Origin: Solibacillus ferritrahens
GTDB taxonomy: Bacteria > Bacillota > Bacilli > Bacillales_A > Planococcaceae
DNA: 64,000 nt
Assembly (NCBI RefSeq): GCF_037027585.1
Contig: NZ_JAXCLE010000001.1
Coordinates: 310,001 to 374,000, forward strand
Direction of reading: 5' to 3'
Part shown: positions 33,822-43,068 of the stretch, piece after piece
Layout of the letters: each line of letters opens with the position of its first letter
Position numbering within the stretch: the first letter of the stretch is position 1
Position numbers and translations under genes: made by a program
The notes under the pieces: generated by a model
The model's input: the letters and a program-made list of their open reading frames with translations, nothing else
What the model was told of the DNA's origin: nothing
Databases searched by the model: none

Positions 33822-36008
33822 CTAAGCTTCTGTATGATGTTTTGAATAGCGTTTTTTATAAAGTAATGCAAAATAACTGAATGTGATTGCCAAGCATGAG
33901 AACATTACTGTACCTAAAATCGACCAGTTGAACATCAAGAATGTTGTATCACCTGTTGAAATAGCTGCTTTAAAGCCTTGCACAGAGAATGTCATTGGTA
34001 AAATTTTATTAAAGAAGTGCAATTGCTCCGGTACTAGCTCGATTGGGAACGTACCCGCACTTGTTGTTAATTGAAGTATTAGTACAACAATTGCAATAAA
34101 TCGTCCTGGATCGCCGAACAATGACACTAATAATTGAACCATCGCTAAAAATGTAAAGCTTGTTAAAATCGTTGTCAGAATAAATAGTGGCATACTATTG
34201 ACCTCAAGACCAAGCCCCCAAACGACAATTGCAATCGTAATGAAGGATTGCACTAATCCTACACCGATTAATACCGTCACTTTACTTATAAACCAGCTTG
34301 CACTGTTTTTCGGTATAATAGCTGGTTCAACGAATGGGAACACGATTGAAATTAATAATGCTCCAACGAATAATCCTAATGAAATGAAGTATGGTGCAAA
34401 ACCTGTACCGTAGTTAGGTACGTGATTTACTGATTCCTTTTCTATTTCCACAGGAGAGCCTACCATATTATACGTATCTTCAGTTGGATTAACTTGTACT
34501 TTCTCGCTTGCTTCTGTTAACTTTCCAGATAATGTTTTCGTCCCATCCTTTAACTCTTTCGTGCCATTTACTAAAGTAGTCGAACCTTGCGCTAACTCAC
34601 CTGATTTTTCAGCTAATAAGCTTGTGCCATCGCTTAATTTATTAGAACCATCCACTAATGTGTTTAAACCCTGCGCCAATGAGTTGGCACCTGTTGCGGC
34701 ATTCAATGCACCTTTGCTTAATTCGTCTAATTTCCCTGCAATTGTTGTGTTGCCTTCAGATAATGAACTAGCTCCTGCAACTAGCTGTGCCGAATTTTGC
34801 TTTAATTGTGCAACACCGGCATTTACTTCTAGTTGTCCTGCATTTAATTTATTCGCACCCTCACTAATCATGGCAATTTTATCATCAAGCCCATTTACGC
34901 CTTCATGTAACTGACCTAAACCACCGCTTAATTCTTTACTGCCAACTTGTAACTGTGCGAGTGCTGTTTTTAAAGCTTCTTGATTTTCTTCTGGTAGCAT
35001 TGGAAGGATAGCTTCTAATTGGCTCGCTAATTTATCCATCCCACCTGCTACATTTGCAGATCCATCTGCCAACGCTTTAACTTTGTCATCAATGTTTGCT
35101 GTACCTTGTGTTAGCAACTTCAAGCTTTCTACTAAGCTTGCTTGGCCTGATGTAATTTCCTTTTGACCGTTTGCTACTTGATCTATACCATTTGTATAGC
35201 TTTCAATACCTTGTTGCAGAGTATTCGCGCCATCTGCTGCTGATTTTGCTCCTGCTGACAATTGATTGCTACCATCAGCAATTTTTGCTACACCTGTTGC
35301 TAATTCCTTTGCACCTGCCGCAGCATTTTTCGCACCAGCTGTTAATGTGCCTGTACCGTCTGACAATTCAACAGTACTTGATGCCAATTGCTCTAAATAG
35401 CCCTTCAGCTCATCAGCGCCATCTGCCAGCTTCGCAACACCTTTATCTAGTTCTCCTGCACCATCTGCCGCCTCGACAAAACCGTCACCCAGCTGTGTAA
35501 TGGAATCAAATAACTTTTCGGCATATGTTGCTGAAACTTGCATATTTACTTCCGCCTTAATGCGGTCCATTGCAGTTTCACCAATTTGTGCACTTAAAAA
35601 GTTAAAGCCTTCATTTGGAATATAATCGATAACCAATTTTTGTGGTTGATCATCTAATAATGTTGTTGCATGCTCCGAGAAATTTTCCGGAATTTTAATT
35701 AAAATATAATATTTTTGATCCAATAATTTTTGGTCTGCTTCCTTTACATCTACTTCCTCAAACTGGAACTGCTCACTATCTATGAGCTTGTCGACCAATG
35801 TTTGACCGAGCTCCATTGTTTTGTCATCCATCATAGCCCCTTTGTCTTCATTAACAATGGCTACCGGCATGCTTTCTAAATTAGCATATGGATCCCAAAA
35901 TGCCCATAAGAACATCCCACTGTACATGACAGGAACAAAAAGAACGGCAATAACTGAAATAAGCATTTTCTTTGTTTTAAAGATCTTCAGCCATTCTGCT
36001 TTTATCAC
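33822..36008 (-). CDS. yhgE: YhgE/Pip-family membrane protein
   Basis: A 728-residue protein with one N-terminal membrane segment (about residues 15-35), a long extracellular region, and five or six membrane segments in the last 200 residues. The middle (about 190-500) is a run of short repeats of the type LADGxxxLxxGxxxL (for example KLADGADELKGYL and LTAGAKNAAAGAKELATG), expected to be coiled-coil. The family includes the phage infection protein Pip of Lactococcus, and it resembles EsaA of type VII secretion. The ATG follows AGGAGGAA. A TetR gene lies upstream. Confidence 0.93.
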   Translation of the reverse strand: MIKAEWLKIFKTKKMLISVIAVLFVPVMYSGMFLWAFWDPYANLESMPVAIVNEDKGAMMDDKTMELGQTLVDKLIDSEQFQFEEVDVKEADQKLLDQKYYILIKIPENFSEHATTLLDDQPQKLVIDYIPNEGFNFLSAQIGETAMDRIKAEVNMQVSATYAEKLFDSITQLGDGFVEAADGAGELDKGVAKLADGADELKGYLEQLASSTVELSDGTGTLTAGAKNAAAGAKELATGVAKIADGSNQLSAGAKSAADGANTLQQGIESYTNGIDQVANGQKEITSGQASLVESLKLLTQGTANIDDKVKALADGSANVAGGMDKLASQLEAILPMLPEENQEALKTALAQLQVGSKELSGGLGQLHEGVNGLDDKIAMISEGANKLNAGQLEVNAGVAQLKQNSAQLVAGASSLSEGNTTIAGKLDELSKGALNAATGANSLAQGLNTLVDGSNKLSDGTSLLAEKSGELAQGSTTLVNGTKELKDGTKTLSGKLTEASEKVQVNPTEDTYNMVGSPVEIEKESVNHVPNYGTGFAPYFISLGLFVGALLISIVFPFVEPAIIPKNSASWFISKVTVLIGVGLVQSFITIAIVVWGLGLEVNSMPLFILTTILTSFTFLAMVQLLVSLFGDPGRFIAIVVLILQLTTSAGTFPIELVPEQLHFFNKILPMTFSVQGFKAAISTGDTTFLMFNWSILGTVMFSCLAITFSYFALLYKKRYSKHHTEA

Positions 36009-36032
36009 ACTAATTTCCTCCTTTAAAACTAT

Positions 36033-36057
36033 ATGACCGAAATCGTCATTTGGTCAT
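36033..36057. promoter_or_regulatory. Candidate TetR operator before yhgE
   Basis: ATGACC-N13-GGTCAT, an inverted repeat of 25 bases located 25 bases upstream of the yhgE start. The same arrangement recurs upstream of the TetR gene at 36727-36751. Confidence 0.6.
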
Positions 36058-36096
36058 TTCTTGGTAAAAAGAAACCACTCCACTAGGAAGTGACTA

Positions 36097-36672
36097 TTAC
36101 TTTTTCTTTGCCAAACCTCTGAAAAGGGTTTCGCTGAATAATGTCAAAATTTCTTGTTCGTTGAGTGGCTCATTATGTGTCAACTGCCAGTCTACAATAA
36201 AAGCTAAATACGATTTAAACAACAAAAAGGCTACATGCTCAGGGTTACATTCAATAATCTCATCTTTTGCAATGCCATTACGAATACGCATTGATACATA
36301 TGAAATGATTTCCGATTCGATTTTCAACAACATTTGCTGTACTTCAGGAGTGCCTAGCGCTGTTTCCTCTTCTATTAGTTTAGCAAACAGTAAATGTCGT
36401 TCGCGGAATTGCAGCATTTTCATCAATGCTGTATGCGCATTTTGCATAAAGCTTGCATTTGTATCAATTAGCCGATCTGTTTCGTGCTTCATTTCATTGA
36501 TTAAATGGAATACCACTTCCTGAAACAGCTCTTCTTTATTTTTGAAAAACGTATAAATTGTCCCTTTCCCGACATTAGCAATTTTAGCAACTTGTTCAAT
36601 CGTTGTTGCTTTATAGCCAAATAAAGTAAAAGACTTTGTTGCGCCCAGTAGAATTTCATGTCGACGATCCAT
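36097..36672 (-). CDS. yhgD: TetR-family regulator (YhgD-like)
   Basis: A repressor of 191 residues. The N-terminal helix-turn-helix is ATTIEQVAKIANVGKGTIYTFF with the usual KNKEELF after it, and the helical ligand domain follows. It lies directly upstream of yhgE on the same strand, the arrangement of yhgD-yhgE in B. subtilis, so it probably controls yhgE and itself. Two identical-layout inverted repeats support this. The inducer is unknown. Confidence 0.9.
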   Translation of the reverse strand: MDRRHEILLGATKSFTLFGYKATTIEQVAKIANVGKGTIYTFFKNKEELFQEVVFHLINEMKHETDRLIDTNASFMQNAHTALMKMLQFRERHLLFAKLIEEETALGTPEVQQMLLKIESEIISYVSMRIRNGIAKDEIIECNPEHVAFLLFKSYLAFIVDWQLTHNEPLNEQEILTLFSETLFRGLAKKK

Positions 36673-36726
36673 AAATCCACCTCCTCAAAAAAAGTAGCAT
36701 TCTAATAATTAATTTTAAAATCAAAA

Positions 36727-36751
36727 ATGACCAGAATACCACATCGGTCAT
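36727..36751. promoter_or_regulatory. Candidate TetR operator before yhgD
   Basis: ATGACC (36727-36732), 13 bases, GGTCAT (36746-36751). It lies just downstream of the yhgD -10, where a bound repressor would block initiation. Confidence 0.6.
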
Positions 36752-36760
36752 CCAGTCATT

Positions 36761-36788
36761 ATTATACACCGTTCATTTCATTTTGCAA
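36761..36788 (-). promoter_or_regulatory. yhgD promoter
   Basis: On the reverse strand TTGCAA (36783-36788) and a perfect TATAAT (36761-36766) have a 16-base spacer. Confidence 0.6.
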
Positions 36789-36792
36789 TCAA

Positions 36793-37296
36793 TTAATGTC
36801 CATGCTCATCTTTTTCTTCATCCTCTTCATCACCTTCATGGCTTGACCCATGTTCCATTGAATTCGAGCTTGTATCTTCGACTACTTTACTCATATCAGG
36901 ATTTCCTACAATTAGCTTTTGCTTTGGCATAACATGCATTCCGCGAGCCGTCGTATGGGCAAACATATAATATACTCCATCATGACCGAATGTATAGTCA
37001 GCCATATATATTCCATCCTCTGTTAGTTGCCCGTCCAACATCTCTCCATCATCCCTAAACCCGGACTCCCATACTTCAAACTTTACTTCCTGTGCGTCAT
37101 TCACAGCTTCTTCCTCCTGCGTGACACGTGCTGCAAGCTGAACGGCTTCTCCTGCGTTTAATTGCTCTGCAGTTTGAATTTGTACATCGACAAATGCCGG
37201 CACTTCAGCGGTATCTAGTGTTTCCACCTCTTCATCACCACAACCGAATAATACGAAAGGTACTGCAACTAAACTATATAACCATTTTTTCATCAT
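36793..37296 (-). CDS. YtkA/FixH-like lipoprotein with His/Asp/Glu-rich tail
   Basis: A 167-residue lipoprotein. The signal peptide ends in LFGC. The core (about 35-130), with VKFEVWESG, DGIYMADYTFGHDGVYYMFAHTTA, matches the immunoglobulin-like YtkA-type domain. The last 20 or so residues are almost only His, Asp, Glu, Gly and Ser (EHGSSHEGDEEDEEKD), which could bind metal ions. It overlaps the kinase stop by four bases (ATGA) and is the last gene of a four-gene operon. The relation to copper or other metals is inferred from family knowledge only. Confidence 0.8.
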   Translation of the reverse strand: MMKKWLYSLVAVPFVLFGCGDEEVETLDTAEVPAFVDVQIQTAEQLNAGEAVQLAARVTQEEEAVNDAQEVKFEVWESGFRDDGEMLDGQLTEDGIYMADYTFGHDGVYYMFAHTTARGMHVMPKQKLIVGNPDMSKVVEDTSSNSMEHGSSHEGDEEDEEKDEHGH

Positions 37297-38684
37297 TCTT
37301 CCTCCATTAAAGGGAACATGACACTTACGGCTGCCCCTTCACCTAATATACTTTTGATTTTCAATTTTCCTTTATGCTGTTTGACAATTTGCTCCACTAT
37401 CGATAATCCTAGACCACTTCCGCCGTCTGATCGGCTCCGCGCTTTATTCACACGGTAAAATCGCTCCGTCACATGAGGCAGATCTTCAGGTGGAATACCT
37501 ATCCCATAATCAGTAATCGTTAAAACTGCATATGATTCTACTATAGAAGATTCTACACGAATGCTAGAATGATCAGTTGAATAGTGTATTGCGTTTTCAA
37601 GGATGTTAATAAAAACTTGCTTTAGTTTTTCTTCATCACCAATGACAATTATTTCTTCATTTAATTGTTGAACAAATTGAATATTTTTTTCATTTGCCTT
37701 TTGTTGTACTAAACGAATGGCATCACGGATAGTTTCTGCAAAGACAAGCATATCAAAATACGATTCTGCCTGGCTGTCTTCCTTACGTGCCAGCTGCATG
37801 AGTTCATTCGTCAGGCGCTCCATCCTTGTAGCTTCTTTCGCAATTAACCGAATCGCTTCATCCCGCTTAGCTTCATCGATTATTCCTTTTTGTATGGCTT
37901 CACTATACCCTTTTACATAGCTAATCGGTGTACGAAGCTCATGTGAAACTGTTGCTAAAAAGGATTTTTGTGCTTCGTCATCTTGCTGAATTGCATCTGC
38001 CATTTGGTTGAAAGCGGAAGATAAATGCCCAATTTCATCATTTACTGAAACATTGACCCGTACATTGTAATCCCCAGCAGTCATTTGATTTACGGCATGC
38101 TGCAATGTGTCTAATGGCTGTAAAATTTTCCGCATTCCTTGATAGACGAAAAAGCCCGCTACAAGCAAAAACATAATTGCCCCTGTTATGAGTAAAATCA
38201 CTTCTTCTTTTGCCAATTCCGAAATTTTGGCTAACGGATAATAGATGTAAAGAATGCCTTCTAGCCGATTTTGATCTGTAAACGGGAGAATGACTGATAT
38301 TATTTGCCGATCAAACCGCTCCTCATATCCTATCTTTGTTACAGCATTCCCTAGCAGTAATTGTTTCCGCTCATCCGGTCCAATTAATGCATCATAGTCA
38401 ATATCAAATGGCACACATGCACTTAATTCCCTCGGGTTTCGGACAGCGAATATTTCAAGATTAGACATTGCGGCAAACTGTTCAATATCGGCGATTAACT
38501 GATCCGATACTTTGCCTCCACTATATTTCGTCTGTAGCTTCTCACCTGTTTCAATCATTGTGCTTTTCGTATCTTCCACGTAAAGCTGTTCATATAAAAA
38601 GTTTGTAAATATGTACATAAAGATGATGGTTGCACTTAAAAATAACACCATTAATAGCCAGAGCTTTGAAGATATTTTTTTCAT
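37293..38684 (-). CDS. Sensor histidine kinase with HAMP domain
   Basis: A 463-residue kinase. Membrane segments are at about 8-29 and 161-181, enclosing an extracellular sensor domain of roughly 130 residues. HAMP follows (about 185-237), then HisKA with His248 in SHELRTPISYVKGY, and the ATPase domain with INILENAIHYS, ITDYGIGIPPEDL and GGSGLGLSIVEQI. The start overlaps the regulator stop as ATGA. The signal is unknown; the flanking lipoproteins are candidates for a shared envelope function. Confidence 0.93.
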   Translation of the reverse strand: MKKISSKLWLLMVLFLSATIIFMYIFTNFLYEQLYVEDTKSTMIETGEKLQTKYSGGKVSDQLIADIEQFAAMSNLEIFAVRNPRELSACVPFDIDYDALIGPDERKQLLLGNAVTKIGYEERFDRQIISVILPFTDQNRLEGILYIYYPLAKISELAKEEVILLITGAIMFLLVAGFFVYQGMRKILQPLDTLQHAVNQMTAGDYNVRVNVSVNDEIGHLSSAFNQMADAIQQDDEAQKSFLATVSHELRTPISYVKGYSEAIQKGIIDEAKRDEAIRLIAKEATRMERLTNELMQLARKEDSQAESYFDMLVFAETIRDAIRLVQQKANEKNIQFVQQLNEEIIVIGDEEKLKQVFINILENAIHYSTDHSSIRVESSIVESYAVLTITDYGIGIPPEDLPHVTERFYRVNKARSRSDGGSGLGLSIVEQIVKQHKGKLKIKSILGEGAAVSVMFPLMEEE

Positions 38685-39373
38685 GTCGTATGTTCAAAGC
38701 GATAGCCTACACCCCATACTGTTTGGATGTATTCACTCGCTTCTTTCGATTTTTTGCTCAATTTTAGCCTCAATGTTTTAATATGAGTATCCACTGTACG
38801 AGCTCCACCTGCATAATCAATATCCCAAATTCGTTCCAAAAGTTGCTCGCGCGTATAGACGATACCCGGTTTTAACATAAATAAATGCAAAAGCTCAAAT
38901 TCCTTTAAAGTTAACAATACGGCATCCTGTTCGATGTATACTTTCCGTGAAACTTCATCCATTTTTAAGATACCTCGGCGCAAGTATTGGATTGGTGGCT
39001 GTTCACTTACTGCTCCAACCCTTCTTAACACCGCAAATATGCGCGCGACTAATTCATCGGCAGTGAAGGGTTTGACAATATAATCATCGCCCCCTATCAT
39101 TAGACCCTTTACCTTATCTTCGTTTGCATCGCGGGCTGTCAAAAAAATAATAGGAACTTTTGCCATAGCCTGCATTGCTTCACAAACAGCAAATCCATCT
39201 TCCCCTGGCATCATCACATCAAGCAAAACTAAATCCACCTGCTGCTGGGACAATATAAAATATGCTTCAGCGCCATTTGCTGCCTGCACCGTTTGAAATC
39301 CGGATTTCGTTAAAATAACATCGATTAATTGGCGCATATTTTCTTCATCATCTACTATTAAAATAGTTGTCAA
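38681..39373 (-). CDS. OmpR-family response regulator
   Basis: A 230-residue regulator with receiver Asp52 (LVLLDVMMPGEDG), the conserved FLTARD and VKPF segments, and a C-terminal winged helix ending in VWGVGYRF. The start is TTG at 39373, overlapping the stop of the upstream lipoprotein gene as TTGA, with a strong AAGGGGGG ribosome site. It pairs with the kinase downstream. Confidence 0.94.
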   Translation of the reverse strand: MTTILIVDDEENMRQLIDVILTKSGFQTVQAANGAEAYFILSQQQVDLVLLDVMMPGEDGFAVCEAMQAMAKVPIIFLTARDANEDKVKGLMIGGDDYIVKPFTADELVARIFAVLRRVGAVSEQPPIQYLRRGILKMDEVSRKVYIEQDAVLLTLKEFELLHLFMLKPGIVYTREQLLERIWDIDYAGGARTVDTHIKTLRLKLSKKSKEASEYIQTVWGVGYRFEHTT

Positions 39374-40332
39374 TGACTATCCCCCCTTACGAGCAATTGA
39401 AAAGGTCCCTCTTTTGTTTTAACCTGCTTTTGAATTTCACCATCATCTAAAAAATAAAGCGTATGATCATCATATCCCGCAACAACCAACTTATCCTGAA
39501 ATTGGGCAACTGCAAATGGATTTGCCCCAATATCCTGTTGCCACAATATATCACCATCTGCCGTAACACGATAAATTGTATTGGAACCGTGGCTCGATAC
39601 AATGATATCTTCATCCGCTTTCGAAAAAGCAATCGGCATTAAAGGCAGCGTGAACTCTCTATTTAACTGACCTGTACTTAAATTATATACACGGACGAAT
39701 TTATTCGGTTTATTTCCAATTCCATGACCCCCAACCCATAATTCCTGATGCTCATGCGAGACATACAACCCTTGGGAAGATGTTGAAACTGGCCATTCAT
39801 CGATTACCTCTAAGTTTTCTTTATGTACGACAGATAACACGGTATCTTTATAATTTATCACATATAAATAATCTTTCGACGCCGCCATTGACATTGGATA
39901 ATTGCGCAACTTAACTTTTTTCTTGAGTTGCCCATTTTCGGTATAGCTTATTAGTTCATTTGTTTTGCCATTTGTTAAAAATAGTTGGCTCGTATCTTCA
40001 TCATAATAACCATTTGTAATTCCTAATCCTACTTCAATGGACTTCACCTTTTTCCCAGATGAAAGCTGTAAAATATCCGCATGCTGCAATTGATAGCCGT
40101 ATAGCAATACTTGATCAAATCCAATTAATACTGCTCCTGTATATCCTTTCTCGAAAACCCATGTCGTGATTAATTCACCTGACTGTCCGTAAAAGGTTAA
40201 GGAAGGCTGCAAAATATTAAGGGATGCAACAAAAGGTTGATGTGGATTAATATCTTCCATTCTTTCGCTATCACAACTAGCTAAAAGTAAAAGAACTATG
40301 CAACTAAAAAAATATATTATGATTTTTTTCAT
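39370..40332 (-). CDS. Beta-propeller lipoprotein (YncE/NHL-like)
   Basis: A lipoprotein of 320 residues with lipobox LASC. The mature part consists of about seven similar beta-stretches of the kind GVAIGFDQVLLYGY, QLFLTNGKTNELISY, YLYVINYKDTVLSVV and LWVGGHGIGNKPNKFVRVYN, as in YncE-type propellers that bind partner proteins or ligands at the cell surface. The ATG at 40332 is eight bases after GAGGTG; an ATG two codons earlier is possible. It is the first gene of an operon with a two-component system and a second lipoprotein. Confidence 0.8.
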   Translation of the reverse strand: MKKIIIYFFSCIVLLLLASCDSERMEDINPHQPFVASLNILQPSLTFYGQSGELITTWVFEKGYTGAVLIGFDQVLLYGYQLQHADILQLSSGKKVKSIEVGLGITNGYYDEDTSQLFLTNGKTNELISYTENGQLKKKVKLRNYPMSMAASKDYLYVINYKDTVLSVVHKENLEVIDEWPVSTSSQGLYVSHEHQELWVGGHGIGNKPNKFVRVYNLSTGQLNREFTLPLMPIAFSKADEDIIVSSHGSNTIYRVTADGDILWQQDIGANPFAVAQFQDKLVVAGYDDHTLYFLDDGEIQKQVKTKEGPFQLLVRGDSH

Positions 40333-40428
40333 TGTCATTGCACCTCATCAATAAGCGTACTAAAAATATGTGAAATTTGCATGAAGCCAATAGGATAATT
40401 TTGTGAACGAATAAAGTAAATTCACACC

Positions 40429-40474
40429 AAAAAAGCTGCATTAAAAGCAATTATACTTTTAATACAGCGTTTTT
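40429..40474 (-). terminator. Terminator of hemY
   Basis: GCTGCATTAAAAG (40435-40447) pairs with CTTTTAATACAGC (40456-40468, one mismatch), with a T-run on the reverse strand. Confidence 0.85.
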
Positions 40475-40496
40475 GTTCAATTAACATATTGAGTGG

Positions 40497-41930
40497 TTAA
40501 ATTGCCAACTTCGGCTCTAACAATTGCCCAAGCAGTAACTCCGCGGTTTCTCTCCCTTGTAGGACACAATCCGGGATACTAATGCCCTCATATGAACTTC
40601 CTGCCAAATAGACATTCGGGAATTCTTCATAAAACTGCTCCTTCATTGAAGACATGCGCAGCTGATGACCGATCGTATATTGGGGCATAGCTTCTTTCCA
40701 GCGAGCAACTGTCGTAAACAGCGGTTGTGCATCGAGTCCAACCGCCCGATTCAAATCCTGCAAAACAATTTTCTCAATTTCATTATCTGATAACTCTACG
40801 ATAGACTCATCACCAACACGTCCAATATACACACGTATTAGTTCATGACCATTTGGGGTAATATTATCCCACTTCTGATGACTCCAAGTACAGCTTGTTA
40901 TCGCAAAATGACTGTTACGCGAAACGAAGAAGTTAAGCGCACCTTCATACTTTTTTGTAGTCCCAGGTTTAAATGCCATCGTAACCGTTGCAATTGTTGC
41001 ATAGTTCATTTCCGGCATTTGCTGCATAATATCAGAATCCGGGAAGACTTTTTTAGTCACATTAAATGGTGTTGTCATCACAACTTTATCGGCATCTATA
41101 GTAGTACCATCATTTAATGCAATCGATTGTGAATAATCGATATTATTTTCAATGCAATTTACTTTCAGTCCTTTAAGAATGGTCACATCGGTCAACGAGT
41201 TTTCCAATGTCTCAATTAAGGACTCCAATCCATTTACAAATGACTCATAATGAATTTCACCCGGTGTATCTACAAGCGCGTAAATTCCTTTACCTGTCTT
41301 TTTCATCCCAACCAATAAACTACGATAATCATTTTCAAGCTGATAAAATTGCGGGAACATCGATTGCATACTAACATGATCGACATCACCGGCAAATGTA
41401 CCTGCCAATACCGGTTCCACCAAATTTTCTACAAGTTCTTTACCGAAGCGTCTACTGAAAAACTCACTAATCGGTTCGTCGGCTTCATGTGGTAATTTAG
41501 GTAAAAACAAATCCCCTGCTGCACGGAATTTCCCCATTAATGAAAGGACATTCGATGTCATAAACGAGAATATTTTAGGTGACCCTCCGAGTAAAATATT
41601 ACTCGGAATTTGATGTAGCTTGCTACCAACTGCGATGAATGTTCGACCATTATTATTTTGAACTATTTCATGTTCGATCTTTAAATCACGTGCCAACTTA
41701 CGGACACTGCTACCTGTATCAAAAAACGATTCAGGTCCACGTTCAATGATATATCCATCTTTACGCTCTGTATGGATTTTACCACCTAAGCGCAGGGACG
41801 CTTCGATTAGCACAATATCTATTGGTAAATTTTGCGCCTTCGTTTTTTGTTGTAAATAGTATGCCGTCGTTAAACCAGTGATTCCACCGCCAACGATAAC
41901 AACCTTTCTCTTTTTTAAAGTCACCTTCAT
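40497..41930 (-). CDS. hemY: Coproporphyrinogen III oxidase HemY/CgoX
   Basis: A flavoprotein that oxidises coproporphyrinogen III to coproporphyrin III in the Gram-positive coproporphyrin-dependent heme pathway; the older name is protoporphyrinogen oxidase. The FAD motif VVIVGGGITGLTTAYYL is at the N-terminus and the C-terminus has VYLAGSSYEGISIPDCVLQG. The start region has GTG-ATG-ATG; the third codon (41930) gives the best spacing. It follows hemH after 14 bases. The order hemE-hemH-hemY matches B. subtilis. Confidence 0.96.
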   Translation of the reverse strand: MKVTLKKRKVVIVGGGITGLTTAYYLQQKTKAQNLPIDIVLIEASLRLGGKIHTERKDGYIIERGPESFFDTGSSVRKLARDLKIEHEIVQNNNGRTFIAVGSKLHQIPSNILLGGSPKIFSFMTSNVLSLMGKFRAAGDLFLPKLPHEADEPISEFFSRRFGKELVENLVEPVLAGTFAGDVDHVSMQSMFPQFYQLENDYRSLLVGMKKTGKGIYALVDTPGEIHYESFVNGLESLIETLENSLTDVTILKGLKVNCIENNIDYSQSIALNDGTTIDADKVVMTTPFNVTKKVFPDSDIMQQMPEMNYATIATVTMAFKPGTTKKYEGALNFFVSRNSHFAITSCTWSHQKWDNITPNGHELIRVYIGRVGDESIVELSDNEIEKIVLQDLNRAVGLDAQPLFTTVARWKEAMPQYTIGHQLRMSSMKEQFYEEFPNVYLAGSSYEGISIPDCVLQGRETAELLLGQLLEPKLAI

Positions 41931-41944
41931 CATCACTCTCTATA

Positions 41945-42877
41945 TTAATTCGCTATTTTCTTATTTATCGCTTCTACCATTGCGTCTATAAATAAAGGGT
42001 GCGTATTTGGCATTGTTGGTCGATAATAGCTTGCGCCAATCTCATCGCATACAACTTTACATTCAATATCATTATCATATAACACTTCTAAATGTTCTGT
42101 AACAAAGCCTACTGGAGTGTAGATGAATGCCTTATAACCTTTTTGTTCAAATAATTCTTTCGTTAAATCCTGTACATCCGGGCCTAACCATGGCTCAGGA
42201 GTTTGTCCGGCAGATTGCCAACCTACTTCAACATTTACAATATTAGAAGCATCCTTAATTAAACGAGCTGTTTCAACTAGTTGTTCTTCATACGGGTCAC
42301 CAGCTAATTTGATTTTCTCTGGTAACGAGTGGTTTGAAACAATTAAACAAGCATTTGCACGCTCTTCTTCAGACATCTTTGCCAATTCTCCATTTACTGC
42401 TTCTTTCCAAAACTCAATGAATTTTGGCTCGTCATACCATGCTTCAACAGAAGTGATATTTAATGTACCACCCAATTTTTCAGCTGCTTCTTTTGCACGT
42501 CCGTTGTAAGATTTAATGGAGAATGTAGAGAAGTGTGGCGCTAAAACGATGGAAACCGCTTCAGTAATACCTTCTTTCACCATCGCTTCCACTGCATCTT
42601 CAACAAATGGTTCAATATGCTTTAAGCCGATAAATACTTTATATTCTACTTTGTCCTGAACTTCATTTAAACGGGCACATAAAGCGTGTGCCTGTGCTTC
42701 TGTCATCTTTGCAAGAGGTGAAATTCCTCCAATTGCACGGTAACGCTCTGTCAAATCATCAATATGCTCTTGGCTCGGCTTACGGCCATGACGAATATGT
42801 GTATAATAACGTTCAATATCTTCTTCTTTATATGGCGTACCATATGCCATTACTAATAATCCACGTACTTCTTTCAT
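41945..42877 (-). CDS. hemH: Coproporphyrin III ferrochelatase HemH/CpfC
   Basis: Inserts ferrous iron into coproporphyrin III to give coproheme. The sequence has the family's MAYGTPYKEEDIERYYTHIRHG start region, IVLAPHFSTFS, SNHSLPEKI with the iron-coordinating His, and SAGQTPEPWLGPDV. The length of 310 residues is that of the soluble Bacillus enzyme. The ATG follows AGAGGTGATC. A long perfect hairpin lies in the gap to hemE. Confidence 0.96.
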   Translation of the reverse strand: MKEVRGLLVMAYGTPYKEEDIERYYTHIRHGRKPSQEHIDDLTERYRAIGGISPLAKMTEAQAHALCARLNEVQDKVEYKVFIGLKHIEPFVEDAVEAMVKEGITEAVSIVLAPHFSTFSIKSYNGRAKEAAEKLGGTLNITSVEAWYDEPKFIEFWKEAVNGELAKMSEEERANACLIVSNHSLPEKIKLAGDPYEEQLVETARLIKDASNIVNVEVGWQSAGQTPEPWLGPDVQDLTKELFEQKGYKAFIYTPVGFVTEHLEVLYDNDIECKVVCDEIGASYYRPTMPNTHPLFIDAMVEAINKKIAN

Positions 42878-42945
42878 GTAAGATCACCTCTGAATGTTTT
42901 TAAACACGTTTTCATTTTAAGTTAGTTTTTTGATTAGCCGGGGGA

Positions 42946-42979
42946 TAATGTTTTCACTGTGCTAACAGTGAAAACATTA
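42946..42979. other. Perfect 15-bp inverted repeat between hemE and hemH
   Basis: TAATGTTTTCACTGT (42946-42960) and its exact complement (42965-42979) enclose the loop GCTA. There is no T-run on either strand, so it is not a normal terminator. It could be a protein-binding site, an RNA-stabilising hairpin or a processing site in the hem message. Confidence 0.7.
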
Positions 42980-43068
42980 AGTCATTCCTCCAATCCAATC
43001 AACTTTGTACTATATAGTTTTCTCACCTACAATAGTGAATAATCAAATTTTAATTTATCGTTTAATTA

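Noticed and set aside
42901..42915. cre-like site upstream of hemH
   Set aside because: TGAAAACGTGTTTA fails the consensus at two positions, including core symmetry.
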